Notes under the pieces: generated by a model
Database searches by the model: none
What the model saw: only the letters and a program-made list of their open reading frames with translations
What the model was told of the DNA's origin: nothing
Shown: in pieces, positions 24,747 through 37,395 of the stretch
Layout of the letters: the number at the start of each line of letters is the position of its first letter
How positions within the stretch are numbered: position 1 is the first letter of the stretch
Made by a program: the position numbers and the translations under genes
Assembly: GCA_023653785.1 (NCBI GenBank)
Contig: JAMKCH010051315.1
Location: forward strand, 1 to 64,000
From: Ophioderma brevispina
Taxonomy: Eukaryota; Echinodermata; Ophiuroidea; Amphilepidida; Ophiodermatidae
Length of the DNA: 64,000 bases
Direction of reading: 5' to 3'

Positions 24747-26375
24747 TGTATTTGCTACTATACGAAATTTAGAAATTTCACAAATATAACGTAATCCTTC
24801 AGATGGGAGATATTTGTGATGGAAAGCTTATATCAGGGCAACAAATCAGTACTTTCAATTTTTTTAGGGACACCTGATATGTGAATGAATCCTCTCATTG
24901 CAACATACTACTAAAAACCGTTGTAAATCCGGTTGTGTCCCCGTCAACGGGGGTTGGCCGGATTCACCTCATTCGCAGACAACCGCCCTGACTCCTTCTT
25001 CCATTTCACCAGGATCAATGGAGTCATCACCTCAAATACCAAAAGTTTGACACAAAACACATGGATCAAATCGCTGCCGTTTCATTATCCGACCTACTAT
25101 AAAATGGAACGGCACAAGCACAACCATTGATTGACAGATCATACAATGTGAATATCCCAAAATACTGTTTAAGTTCAACCAGTGACTATACTGACAAGAG
25201 AGGATTTCAGTAGCTTCCCACAATGCATGCTGCATGGGAGGTGTTTGTACAGCTTCTGAGGTGAACGTTAGAGATGAAGATGGCTAAATTACCAGTACTG
25301 ATCACAAACTTGCATTTTAAGAAAATGTCATTCTTACCGATTCACCTGACGACCGTACAAAAAACTCAATTGGAAGCAACGCATTGTGGGAAGCTACTGT
25401 ATCATCTCTTATACTGACCTCTGAGGCAAGCAGTGGCATTATTTAGTAGGGGTTTGCCTATGATGACCAAATCCCATAATGCATTGTTATGTACTGGATT
25501 GAGATCCATGGCCTTCAGTATATTTTTAGGTAGTGTGATGTAAACCCAGTTTCATAAAATTTATTTCTGAAATCATATCAACCGTCATTGAAGTTAGTTG
25601 TACATTCTCTTTGACAAGATTTAGCATAGGCAATCAATCATATAAGTATGTGCACTTATTACATCAATTTTATTGATTAAAGGCTGAAACAAGAGATTTA
25701 ACTTAACCAGGGGGGGGGGGTACTCGACACAAATGGGTATGGGTCGTGCCGCCACAGGTAACAAGAAAATTCAAACCCAGGTTATAGTGACAAATTGTAC
25801 AAAAAATAGACCCATTGATATAGTTCCCACGTTCCAAAATGTCGACCCATTTAATATAGTTGGCTTATAAATTCGGCACATTTTCATAGTAAACCTTAGC
25901 ACAAATCGGCCCCTTTTCATAGAAAAAATTTTTCCAAAATAATCATGGAAAAATAAACCTTCATTGTGTTTAGTTGAAAAAATCGGAAAATGACCCATTT
26001 TCATAGTGTAAAAATGCGCCAAAAATGAAAAATGGAACCGCATTTATGTAGTAGTAATGACCTAAAAAGTGACCCATCTTTTATAAAGTAGCAGGGTGGG
26101 AAAAACGACATTGTTATGTAAGGCGTATGAAAAAATGGACCAAGATCGGCGGCACAATATGTAACCTACCTTTTCACTGAGTACCCCCCCCCCCCGGGGA
26201 CCTAACAGGTGTCCTTAAAATATGAAAATTAGGATTTCCGCACCAATGTTAAAGCTTCCTACTCAACAATTTCCTCCTTGTGAAAGAATAAAGATTTAAG
26301 TTGGAAAATATTTTGGAGTACAAAAATTGTGAAATTTCTCCATCTTTACTATAGGAGCAAATACTAAATTCAGCT
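24747..26375. mobile_element. Inverted-repeat element with ~140-170-base arms
   Basis: The left arm (24747-24885) begins GTATTTGCTACTATA and contains AGAAATTTCACAA. The right arm (26206-26375), in reverse complement, begins AGTATTTGCTCCTATAG and contains GAGAAATTTCACAA. Both arms end inward at GGGACACCTGATA / AGGACACCTGTTA. The interior has no transposase. Another element (25710-26195) sits directly against the right arm. A third copy of the arm sequence lies at 34745-34820, so this is a family. Confidence 0.65.
25710..26195. mobile_element. GGGGGGTACTC-ended MITE-like element
   Basis: The left end is a G run followed by TACTCGACAC. The right end is CTGAGTACCCC followed by a C run, giving outward inverted ends (G)nTACTC. 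Just inside are GGGTCGTGCCGCC on the left and GGCGGCACAA on the right, a second inverted pair. The body is a degenerate series of GACCCATTTTCATAGT-like phrases. I recall elements with G-run + TACTC ends as common in marine invertebrate genomes; no coding capacity is present. Confidence 0.7.
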
Positions 26376-26562
26376 TGTTTATATGGAAATACGCAAATCA
26401 AAAATCACCCTCTTTGTTGTACTTTCAGGCATTTTCTGTTGCCAAAAACAAGGTAAGAAAATCTACTAGGCATCTTATCTTATGAAGACCACTGCATAAG
26501 ACCCAATATAGGATGCCCCAAATCTCTTGTTGCACTTTAACTAGAGTAGCTGAAAAAAATCA

Positions 26563-26645
26563 GGTTGGTTCGCATAGCTCAATGGATTAAGTTATCACTC
26601 ATGGGGTGCGGATTACTGGTTTGAACCTTGTCTGAGCTCTCATTC
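26563..26645 (+). repeat. tRNA-derived SINE head
   Basis: TAGCTCAATGG near 26575 fits the polymerase III A box. GGTTTGAACCT near 26618 fits the B box at normal tRNA-gene spacing. The D stem does not pair properly and no anticodon can be assigned safely, so I read this as the head of a tRNA-derived SINE rather than a working tRNA gene. Confidence 0.5.
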
Positions 26646-27479
26646 TTGCACTTAATTTTTCTATATAAGTGTGAAGCTTAAAGTTCAAAATTAAGTGAGA
26701 GAGATAGAGGGACGCAAAACTAAATTGGTATATTTGCCGGTCAGTTCTGATAAGAGTGAGGCAGAGACACATACAAGATGCGACAAAAAAAAGAGTCAAT
26801 TACACCTGAGGGAAAAAGTGACTGAATTATGTACAGGATGTTAATGTATATGTGAAATCTAGAAATGACTTATGGCAGAATTTAAGTGGCGATAGATAGG
26901 TTAAAAAAATGGGTTAAAGCGTGATTTGTGATTCCAGCACCTTCGTTTTAGTTCCTTGTCACTAGATTTCTTGAGAAAAAGCTATTCCAACCTTTAGCTG
27001 ATCTCGACTTTTGCTGTTTTGGGTGATGAGCAAATGCTCGTTTCCTACGGTCCCAGTAGGCAACTGTGCCTATAATTTGTCGTTACGGACAGAAAATACA
27101 AAAGTGCGGAATCGTCTTGACAGACACGACCAGAAATTGCACGCCCTAAGATTTGGAACACATGGATTACTAATTTTAAGGTTCAGATGACATGCCAAAA
27201 AATCTCAACAGAAAAGGACAACCAATTTGTCGTTATGTCTTAAAGGCCACTATCGGTGACTCTAACTGACAGGCCGTCTTGAAACTGGACCACGTTGTGA
27301 CCATCTAAGCAGTTTTCCCAACACTACATCACAATTATCACATGCATCCCACTTTAAAAGGTGTTCAACTAGTATGTTTAGTTGCTAAACAAACAGGCAT
27401 TTGTCTGAGTTTCAAATTGATTTCCGTGTTGAACTCACATTCCAAATGGGGGTGCCCGTAGTTAGAGACCATGTATGAC

Positions 27480-27885
27480 TAGTGAGTGATTAAAGTCGGA
27501 CTAAGAGATTGCGAAAATATTATTTTTTTGTGTAATAATGAAAAAATAGTAGTCAACTAGAACTTAAAAAGATAGTAAAACATAAAATCACAATTCCGAA
27601 ATTTGAGATAATTCGGGATTTTTGTTTTGATTGCAGTGCAGAAACATTATGTGTCGTATTACGTCCCATAGTTCATACATGTGATACAAAATTCCCGGAG
27701 CCGGAATTGGATAACAAAGTTGTGTTTTCTTATGAAGGAATGAACTAGATTAGCTTAGCAATTTCACACAGTGATTCGTATAGAAGAATATTACAGCAAA
27801 AAACACGATATTTTTGGACGCCAAATGAGGGCGCCCCCAAGCCTCAGGAAAAGTCTCTGCGTCGGCCTTTAATTCAGAAGGCAGT
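27480..27885 (+). repeat. Single arm related to the 35-37 kb foldback element
   Basis: The stretch shares GAATTGGATAACAAAGTTGTG, TTTCACACAGTGATT, GAGGGCGCCCCC and TCAGGAAAAGTCT-like words, in the same order, with 35440-35720 and with the inverted 36225-36600. No inverted partner was found nearby, so this is a lone or truncated copy. Confidence 0.6.
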
Positions 27886-30067
27886 TTAATAAGTGCTTGT
27901 GAATGTTTAGGTGCTGAATTAATCAAGGTATCACTAGCTGACCAGTTGTTTCTGGATTGCACTTGCTCATATGATATTTTCAGAAAACTGTGGCTGCACA
28001 CTGTTGTGGTTCTCATCAGACGATGGCAGCCAAGCTTCATTCAATACAGCAAACTCATACAAATGAATCAGAAATAGATTACAACATATGGAAGATGGGA
28101 AAGTAATTGTGTTGCCAAAAAAAGCTTCAGTTTACTCTATTGGCTGGACTACGCAAGGAGTTGCCTTTCAAAAGTAAGGCAATTGTTGCAATATGTAATG
28201 ACCCCCATGGCTTCCATACAAGTTTACTTTGAGCATGTTTAGCTATCCAGTAATCAGATGATGGAAAAGAGTGGCAATACATAATTGCAAGCAAAGACAA
28301 AATGATTATAGTAGGAGTTTTTTAATCCTGCAGTTCATTAAAAAGTTTTTTGGGGCGTTGTCGCCGATTCCATTCGTTCTGAGGGGGTATGCTTTACCCA
28401 CAATTCAATAGAAACTCTAATGTGACGATGTCGGAGCAGATTAAGGCCATAATAAAGAGTACCTTTTTCTCCGAAGAACAGAAAATAATGAAGGGCAAAT
28501 AACTCAATAAATTCCAAACATCAAAACTTGAACAAACTGAAGCACTAACTATAATGATACCAGTAAAATGTAACGATATAATTAAATTATTACTCTCTAA
28601 AATGTATTTGTCATTATGCTGGAAGAGGAAGAATCTCACTAGCAGAATCCTCCACCATTTTGACCCCAAACAAACGACATCAGGAATTTCAATGATTTAC
28701 ATAATTGTTGTGTTTTCCAGCATGCACTTTCATTTAGTATTTTTCGTAATAAGGGAATATTAGAAAATCAGATACGTTTAAGCCTCATTTACGGGGTAAT
28801 TTGTCTTGTTCCAGGAATAATATTTTTGACGTCTATCCAATCAATATCTAAGTACTGCCAAGTTTTGGTCAATCATAAACGAAACACAAGATTTACGTGG
28901 GCATACTAATAGCCTCCTCAGATTAAGGGTGCACCCGGCCTCGATGTTCAGACACTTTATCCCTTCTTGCTCTCCAAACAAAGGACGGATCGAAGCGAGT
29001 GTCTCAGACTGTTAGACAATCATATTCATTCATAGGTATGAAACCTTTACTATTCGCTTAAAAAAAAAAGGTTCAATGATAATGGGGTTTAAAGCATCTT
29101 ATGCTGCTGAACAAAGTGAGCATTTCAGCTGGAATACGGCTTTTTATTTTGATCTCAATACATACCCTCCAGATGTGTTCTACCACGACACTATGCGTTT
29201 ACTTGACTGGAATAAAAATCAGACTATAAGGGTTGACACATTCGCCCATCGATACATTTAGTTGAAAACATTTTACTTAATTTTGAAAAATTATTCAACA
29301 AAATCACAACTGCTTCAAGCCACAAGCCTATGAAAGATATTAAAATTCCTCCACCCCCCCTTGATTCGGGAATTGTCAGCAGTATTAATACATCCATACA
29401 AAAATAATATAGAAATGACAACTACTAAAAATAAATTATATTGCATTTGATTTGTATTTAATCATTCTCATCATTAACACTGTTTGAAAGCAGGAACGAT
29501 TTAGGAAAAAACTGCAATTTTTCTCATTACTCCATTGAAAATCATGTTCTTTGTGAGCTTCTTCAATTCTATAGAGATATCAAAGAAAATAATGTTAAAT
29601 GCTGAAAAGAAAACATACAACAACACTTTATTTGTTTATGTAAGTGTGTGAAAAATTAGAGAAATAATAACCTTTATCTTTCTGACTGCAAGACGTGTAG
29701 CAGTGAAATCACTTGCCACCATGCAATGGGCACCCAATGGCGGCTTTTTGGTAGATGTTAAAAACCATATGGTAGTAACTGCATTCATTATACCACTGCT
29801 GTGCTTTCTTTTTTACTGTTTAAAATATTGATTTGACAGATGCAAGGTGATTAAGGTCATTTGCAAAAGAGAGAACAAAGTGGTGGTTGGCCACCAGTTT
29901 CTATATCTGGGGGGAAATCAAAACTTTTTGGGGGGAGAACATCCAAACTTGAGAGTTTTAACAATTTGCCCACAAGGCCTGATTTTAATTTTGCCAAAAA
30001 ATCTTGTCATTTCCCCTGTGCAGCCATCTGACATCACACGGGAAGCAAATGCAATCCTAACATATAT
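27886..30067. other. AT-rich sequence, no gene recognised
   Basis: Open frames of 60-114 codons lack motifs, and no RNA gene or tandem array was noticed. Confidence 0.4.
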
Positions 30068-30229
30068 CAGGGCCGGATCCAGGGGGGGGGCGGAGGGGCG
30101 CGCCGGCGCCTCCCTCGTTAATTCTGCAAACTGTGCAAAATCAGCCCATGTTTTGAGCTATTTTGGAACAGTTACAGCCTTTCATCCCTGATTTAATTTT
30201 GACATTTTTCAAATCCTGATCCGCCATTG
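30068..30229. mobile_element. Short hAT-like MITE (162 bases)
   Basis: The left end CAGGGCCGGATCCAGG and the reverse-complemented right end CAATGGCGGATCAGG form an imperfect inverted repeat. CAGxGxCGGATCxAGG ends are typical of hAT-related elements. The flanks ACATATAT and CATATGCC share only CATAT, so the target duplication is degraded or my boundary is off by a base or two. Confidence 0.5.
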
Positions 30230-31142
30230 CATATGCCTCACACACATGCCCAATTAAACTGTATCTCAAGGACCCTAGTACAATATAGTAGACATATTAT
30301 AGGTATGGTGCTGTTTTAAACGTCCATTCTATGGATATTTGCAGAACATAAAGTCATTCTAACTGCTCCCGAAAAAAAAATATGGATGCATGACCCCAGA
30401 GGGTGTTGAGTCAATCCCAACAATGCACCAGTTTTGGGCAAATTTCACCTCAATAGGGTTATGTGATCACATAAAAAACCCTGATATGACTTTAACGCTC
30501 ATTTTAGCCCACCAAAACGTTAGTACTTTAGGGGAAATTTTTGCTGATCTGAAATGTCTTTGTGGTTCCCTTAAACTTTTTGAACACTTTTTACTCTAAG
30601 TACTGACATCTGTTTAGTTTTACAGTATGGGGTATAGGCACATGCTATTCATCATGAAGATTTATTCAAAACACCCTTGGCATGAACCGACACATGCATT
30701 TCAGAATACTCCAGCACATGGCAATGTGAGTCAAAGTGCAAGGTGATGACATTTACAGTGGTTGAATTGGCATGCTAAGCTACACCAATACGTAAAACAT
30801 TTATCCACTGGTTGGGTTTCTTGGACTGACTTGTATAGTTACCACAAAAGGATTTTAACCTCCATGTTACTAAATATTGTCTGAGAATACAACCCCCCCA
30901 TTTTCATATTGTCATTAAAGTCTATGCAAAATTCAGAGAAAGTCATTGAAAAGAAAGTCAATAAATTGCTTTAGACCTAAAAAGTTTCTCAAATAGATGC
31001 ATAAAGCATGAACATAGACAAAATCTTCAGTTTAGTCCTTTCTAGTGATTTAACCATATGTTGTCATTTGCCCTTTTGATTTCTTCTGGAAAATTGGGTG
31101 TAATTAAATCAATTCAGTTTGATCATTTGGTTCTGTAATGTG
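30230..31142. other. AT-rich sequence, no gene recognised
   Basis: Nothing recognisable on either strand. Confidence 0.4.
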
Positions 31143-32433
31143 TCATTCCATGCCAATTCACAAATTGAGTCAACACCATCACCCATGGCTTCATTTCTTT
31201 TTTGGTGTATTGAAAGATATTCATGAGAACTAAAATCCTAAAAAATTTGAGCTCTGTACCTCTTTTCGTTTTCACCACGCTACAGCAATTTAAAAATTTG
31301 AGGGGGTCCCCTAAAAACATGTACCGGTGTAAATTCCAATATTCAGAGGGCATAAGTACAGAACTACACCCCTCAGAATCCTTCACACTTGGCATTCTGG
31401 ATAACCTTTGGCTGCAAATTGCAATGTGTGAACAGAAAAAATGCACCTTGCCCCATTTAAAATAACAGGGGTCAACAATGGCTCAAAAAAAACCACTCGG
31501 ACCATACTTTGGGGAGCCCCTAAGTCAAAGTACAAGTGATATAACTTCCAATTTGGGCTGGTGAAGCTAATCTTAAATACTACCCATGTGTACAATCTTA
31601 TACTTAATCACTTTATTGGAAGAGATATAGCTAAAAGCAAAAAGTCCAATTAACCTTGACTTGACGCCCCTAAAAATCAATGTCACACATTCTGCATCCA
31701 ATTCTGCTTGAAATATGGTTAAGAGGGGCCCCTGCTGAGTTGTGTGCAAAGTTTCAACATGGTGTCTAACTGCCATACTTAGGTAACAGGCTTCAAAGAA
31801 TCTAAACTTTCAACTAATATCAGACAAAGTTCCCATTGAAATGTACACAGACTTCTGACTTTGCAACCTGGTCATACAAGTGCAGTTTAAGACTTTGAAT
31901 CCAAGTATGACCTTGTAGAACTCTAATAATGAATTGAAATCATATTATCACTTATTAGCGCCTGGTCTAGGTATGGACCAAATTTCAGCTTGGTGTCTTG
32001 TTTGGTAATGGAATTTATACATACTTTATTATTCTATTGAATTATAATAGTAACAGTGACCTGTGGCAAAGTTAATCCCATTTGCATAGTTCAGTTTCCT
32101 GCTGTGTTTCAATGGAATTCTTTCAACTGAATTACATGAATTATGGCTTTTTGAAGACCATTACTTATAGAAGACACTTACACACCACAATGACACTTTG
32201 CCAAAAGTATTAAGCAAGGACCCCCTCAACTCATAATATTGAATTTCAACACCGGACATGTTTTTTGAAGGTGACCCCCCGGTCAAAATTTAAAATTGCC
32301 TGTAGCGTGACAAATGAAGAGTACAATCTCTAATTTTCAGGATTTAGTTTCTCATGAATATCTTTTCAATGCCACCAAAAGAAAAAATGTCCATGATGAT
32401 GGTGTACTCATTTGTTGAATTGGCATGGACTGA
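31143..32433. mobile_element. Foldback element, ~200-base inverted arms
   Basis: The left arm (about 31143-31370) and the right arm (about 32210-32433) are reverse complements with indels. Shared words in order are CCATGCCAATTCA, TTGAAAGATATTCATGAGAA, CACGCTACAG, a GGGGGTC block, AAAAACATGT.CCGGTGT and AATTC(A/C)AATATT. The ~840-base interior has no coding frame. Similarity may extend further inward at a lower level. No flanking duplication was identified. Confidence 0.65.
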
Positions 32434-34189
32434 CCCTATAAACTTTGTTTGTTAGATCTGTTGATGAAAAATTCCTTCACAAAGTCTGTTTTCTTTGTTT
32501 CCTTTTCTCGTAACCTTAACAGGACAATGAAAAGACTTATAGATCAAGCTAACTGAGCAATTTATTTCTTGCATAGCAATTAATACAACTTGTCCTGCAG
32601 CTTCTACCACTGTCATTTTATCGCTTTACAAATTACAATAACTCCACTGATAATGTAATCAATAAGTAGCACACTTATACATGATATTCATTCAATATAC
32701 TCCAAAATTTACATATTTAGATTTACCACAATTGTACTACTCATCTGTTAAGAATTCAAAACAATTTTTAACACACTAATTTTCCAATTTTTACATTAAA
32801 TGCCAATTCACTGGTTTTAAATAGTAAGGAACTTTATTTGAGATCACACACACCTTTCATGAGCCTGAATAAAGGCAATTTTCTGACCAAATGGTCTTTT
32901 TTGTCTTTTAACCTTCAACTCTTCTTGGGTGTAATCAATAGTCAAATTGCAATGGAGAGTGCCTGCACTTTAGATTAACAGCCTTCTTCGTTGAGAGTCA
33001 ATCAGACTTAACCCTAGACCCAATGGAAGTAGTGTGAAATGCAAAGTAAGCGTATGTACATTGCAGTTCACAATCCCTTCTTCCAGCGCTAATCCAAAAT
33101 TGGAAGCATTCCAACCCCCAATCTTGATGGATCACTTTCAAAATAAATCTTAAATAACCTCACAAACACACTCTGCCACTGGTTATTTCTGATACTAATA
33201 CAGCAAATTTATATCTTGGTATAAGTGACTTATGTCGGACCATGTTAAAAACCACATCATTTAGATAATGCAAAACATGCATCATTTTAGACTAAAACAA
33301 GCGTTAACACATAGAACAATTTCTAACAACCCAACCAGGGTGGTGCAATCACACCTGTCCAATTTGTGATTTACAAACATTTTTAGAGGGAATGAAGTTA
33401 TAACCTTACTCAATCAAAAATTATATGCTTTCCTATCTGCAAGAACTATTTAAAACAAGCACGGAAGAGTTCCTGAATGCCTGTTTTAGTGTCAGTTTTT
33501 GGCATCATGCCTTTATTTATTTAAGTTAACAGGATAATTGGGTATGTTTTTGTCATTTTGGGCTTTGCTCTAAAGCTAAACTACCAAAACCAATTGCTTG
33601 TTGACAATGGTCACATTGTATAACTTCATCCCTAATTGCTTATAAATTTTAGAGTCACAATTACAATGTGTAATTTTCAAATCCATTGCTTTATAGGATT
33701 GGTAAAATACCCTCCTGAATACATTTTTCTTTTTTTGGTAATTTAGCAATATCTAACTACTACTTACAACAACAAGTCATGTTTTGAAACTATTTCATGG
33801 CTGGCATTCTAATATTTGGTATACATATACATAATTAAAAATACACAACTAGAATTCTTGTTAACATTTTTAAAAATTTACAAGTTAATATAATAATGCT
33901 TTTTACAAGAAAAAAGAAAGGACCACTGGCATTGGTATGCCTTTTTATAAACAAGTAAGATGTGAAATTGCTTGTTAAAATCAAGGCAAGAATTAGTAAA
34001 ACTATACAATGAGCAAATTTGCTTGAGAGTCCCTCAAGTTTCTCTTCGGAGTAGTATTCAAAGGCTGTCTAAGAGAATATACATCAGAGATATACAATTC
34101 GAGAAATTCAATTTCGATGGCAATAATTTACAAATAGTCCCCTAAAATCAAGATAGTGTCATCACATTTTGAGCTGTTGATGAACCTGA
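32434..34189. other. AT-rich sequence, no gene recognised
   Basis: No frame longer than 60 codons with any motif, and no repeat structure noticed. Confidence 0.4.
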
Positions 34190-34440
34190 TATCGAAGTAC
34201 ACAGCACCATAGGATAATGTGTGTTAGTCTAATTCCAGATCCGGAATTTTATTACAAAGTTGTGATTGCAATATGAAGGAATCGATCATGGGCTTGCCTA
34301 TTTTTTCACAGTAAGTAGTTATGGACAAGCTTATGAACATGCAAAAAAACAGATTTTTTAGAAAATTGCCAGTCATTCATACTCTGAAAATCTGAGTCAG
34401 GCCTGTAATTTCTTTACCTAAATAAACCACTTTGGCACTT
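34190..34440 (+). repeat. Partial arm related to the 35-37 kb foldback element
   Basis: It shares CCGGAATTTTATTACAAAGTT, a TATGAAGGAAT word and CATGCAAAAAA with the inverted arms at 35.4-36.6 kb, and CTGAGTCAGGCCTG with their TCTGAGTCCGGCC block. Confidence 0.5.
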
Positions 34441-34744
34441 TGAAAGATGTGTAGCTAGCAAAATCCAGTTGACCTTTTGGGCAATCTCAAAGCAGTGAAA
34501 CATTAAGTACAGTAAACTTATTTAGTGAAAACAAAACATCGATTGTGAAATGTGTTTAGCGTCCCTCCAAAAAAACACCACACATTAAAGGTGCCAACGA
34601 GATTTCAAGTAATCCATATTTTTCTTGATATGTGCGTTTCATATAGATTAGATGCTCAATAAATTCCTACATGTAATTTGCGTTACAGAAATAACTTAAA
34701 ATGAAACAAAAGGTAATTTCTATATGCTTATATTTCAATAGAAA

Positions 34745-34820
34745 AAATAGTTGAATTTCATATTGCTCCTATACAAAATTAGAAATTTCACATTGTTGTT
34801 ACAAAGAAAATCCTTACAGA
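34745..34820 (+). repeat. Arm fragment of the 24.7-26.4 kb element family
   Basis: CATATTGCTCCTATAC and TTAGAAATTTCACA match the arm start at 24747 and the right arm near 26340. Confidence 0.5.
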
Positions 34821-34977
34821 GGGTAAGACCGTATCAATAGCCAGCCATGTTGGGGGACAAGGATGAGCATTTTCCAGGATACAAGACCATTCTACCTGTC
34901 AATGATTCCCTGTGCAATCGCTAAAAGGGACCGATTGCGCCTAATGTATGTAGTCCTGGCTATTATTATGGAAACTC

Positions 34978-37395
34978 CCTGAATCCTTTGTGGCTAGCAA
35001 TTTTCATACTTAAGAGACATGAGGAGATTGCCAGAAAGAAGCGCCCCCAATTTTTTTCGAACCGGGGTTTTTTGCATATTTGGAATATTGCCAAGGTTTA
35101 GATCACACCTGAAGTGAATAGATGGAATACGCCGTCTTTATGTAATAAGATGATGATTTAGTACTTCTGTCGTGCACGACAGCAGAAAGTCAAAGCACGG
35201 TGTTCTATGGGGTAAAAACATTACGATAGTGGGCAACGTTCAAAACAAATTGGGTTTTCTTTTGTACTTGTTTGTCCAATAAAACTTCAAAACGTTTTTG
35301 GTAGGTGGCTACAATCGATCCAGTGCAATTTGAGAGAAATTATATCCTCAAAAAATTGCTCATGTCACTTTAAGTAACAGTAAAGGCTATGACTCAGAGA
35401 TTTTGAAATATACATTTGTGTGTAAACCTTAAAGATAGTAAACATAAAATGCTTAATTCCAAAGTAGAGATGAATCAGATTTTTTGTTTCATGCAGTACA
35501 CATTATGCAGTATAACTGTGCCATGGGATACCGTGTATACAAAAAATTCCGGTCAGGAAATTTTAAACAAAGTTGTGATTTTAAGGAAGGACTTCGATTG
35601 AGCTTATTTAGTTCACACAGTGATATTATATGGACAAAATTATGTATATGTAAAAAAAAACACAATTTTGTTTAAAATTGAGGGCGCCCGCCTCGGGAAA
35701 TCTCGGAGTCAGCCTTTAAAGTGTCTTGAATTCCAAAGACCTAGGGTGTTATTTTTGTTTGGAATTAGAAAAAAAGTTTTTTTCTCTTTCCCTTACAATT
35801 GTTTTGATTCTCAACCTCAGGGATTGGTACATTTTCAAAAGAAAGAAATAGCCCAATTACATGCTTTTTTGGACAAAAATATTTTATTATTATGTAACAA
35901 TTGAATGATTTTTTGCCAATATAAAATTGCATATCGCCTATGCAACCAAAAAAAATTGGTTTAACATGTTTAAAGTAAATTCCAGCTAGGCACTTTCAAT
36001 CAATGATTTTCAAACCCCCTTATTAGGTCTATAACTCAAGAGGCAAATATATTAGCAACTTTAGACTCATCCATTGATGTCATTATTTTAAGTTTTAGGC
36101 TCGATTTTATGGTCAGACCAAGTTTTAAAATTTTAATGCAGTTAAGTAACAAAAAACACCACAACAGAGTAAACATGGTCATTTCGAAATAACAACGCAT
36201 TACTTATTAAAAATGCAAATAATAAAATGCTTAAGGCCGGACTCAGAAGATTTCCTGAGGAGGGCGCCCTCCAATTCCAAAAAAAAATCGTTGTTTTTTG
36301 CATGTTACATTAATTGCGTGTCCATATACTAATCACTGTGTGAAATTGCTATAAGCTTAAATCGAATTCCTATCATATAGAAAATCACAACTTTTGTTAT
36401 TAAAAATTTAAAAAAAGAAAAATATTTTTGTTATACACAGTAAGGGGATTGAATACTACACTAAATGTTTACTGCCATCAAAACGAAAAATCCGATTCAT
36501 ACTCAGATTTCGGAATTGTGATTTTTAGGTATATCTTTGTTCTAGTTGGACTATTTTTCATTTATTACACAAAAAATAATATTTCGACATCTCTGAGTCA
36601 GACTTTAACTATAAAGGCTATTTGGCAACAAGAAATGATGAGCCTTGACACAAGGATTTGATTGCATGGCTTTTAGAATTCAGTGCACAGATGTATAGAC
36701 TGGGATACTAGAGGAACTCCTTATGAGGACCTTATAATGTACATTTATGTTTGTAAAAGATGGAGTCATAATAAAAACAAGTTCATTCTCAGAATGAACA
36801 AATTAAAAATTCGAGACAAAAAGATTATCTGATTTACGTGGTCAAAGAATAATTGATCCATCACTGCACTTAAAAGGTAGCCAAAGTCCCAAAGTTGTAT
36901 ACCACATGCACAAGATAGACCCTAAGTGACACCTGAATGACTTTGACATCCGGTTTACCCACATAAGACCCCTTGTCTCAATGTTTAAAGTGACATGAGA
37001 GATGTTTTTAGGATACAAATTTTCCTCAAATTGCACAGGATCGATTGTATAGACCACTACCAAAGAACGTTTCGAAGGTTATGGGACAAAAAAGTACAAA
37101 ATGAAAAACAGAAACCCTGTTTTGAACTTGCCTGGACTATCGTAACGGTCCCCATAGAACACCGTGCTTTGACTTTCGTGCACGACAGAAGATACTAAAA
37201 TCATCATATTATTAATAAAGACAGCTGTTATTCGGTTATTCACTTCAGGTGTGATCTAATACATGGAAAGCATTCCAAATATGCAAAAATTCCAGGGGTT
37301 CGAAAAAAATTGAGGGCGTTCTTTCTGGAAATCCTCCTTCATGTCTCTTTAAAGCATTACCAAGTATGAACTGATCCATCACTGCCCACTAGAAA
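34978..37395. mobile_element. Large foldback element, arms ~750-1,150 bases
   Basis: The left arm (34978-35720) and right arm (36225-37395) are reverse complements with indels. Outer shared words are AAGAGACATGA, TTTGCATATTTGGAAT, TAGATCACACCTGAAGTGAA, TTCTGTCGTGCACGA, GTCAAAGCACGGTGTTCTAT and CAATCGATCC.GTGCAATTTG. Inner shared words are GACTCAGAGAT, AAGTTGTGATTTT, TTCACACAGTGAT and GAGGGCGCCC. The loop is ~500 bases. The right arm holds ~380 extra bases between the inner and outer homology (36.60-36.98 kb). No transposase motif is visible. Relatives of the inner arm lie at 27.5 and 34.2 kb. Confidence 0.75.
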
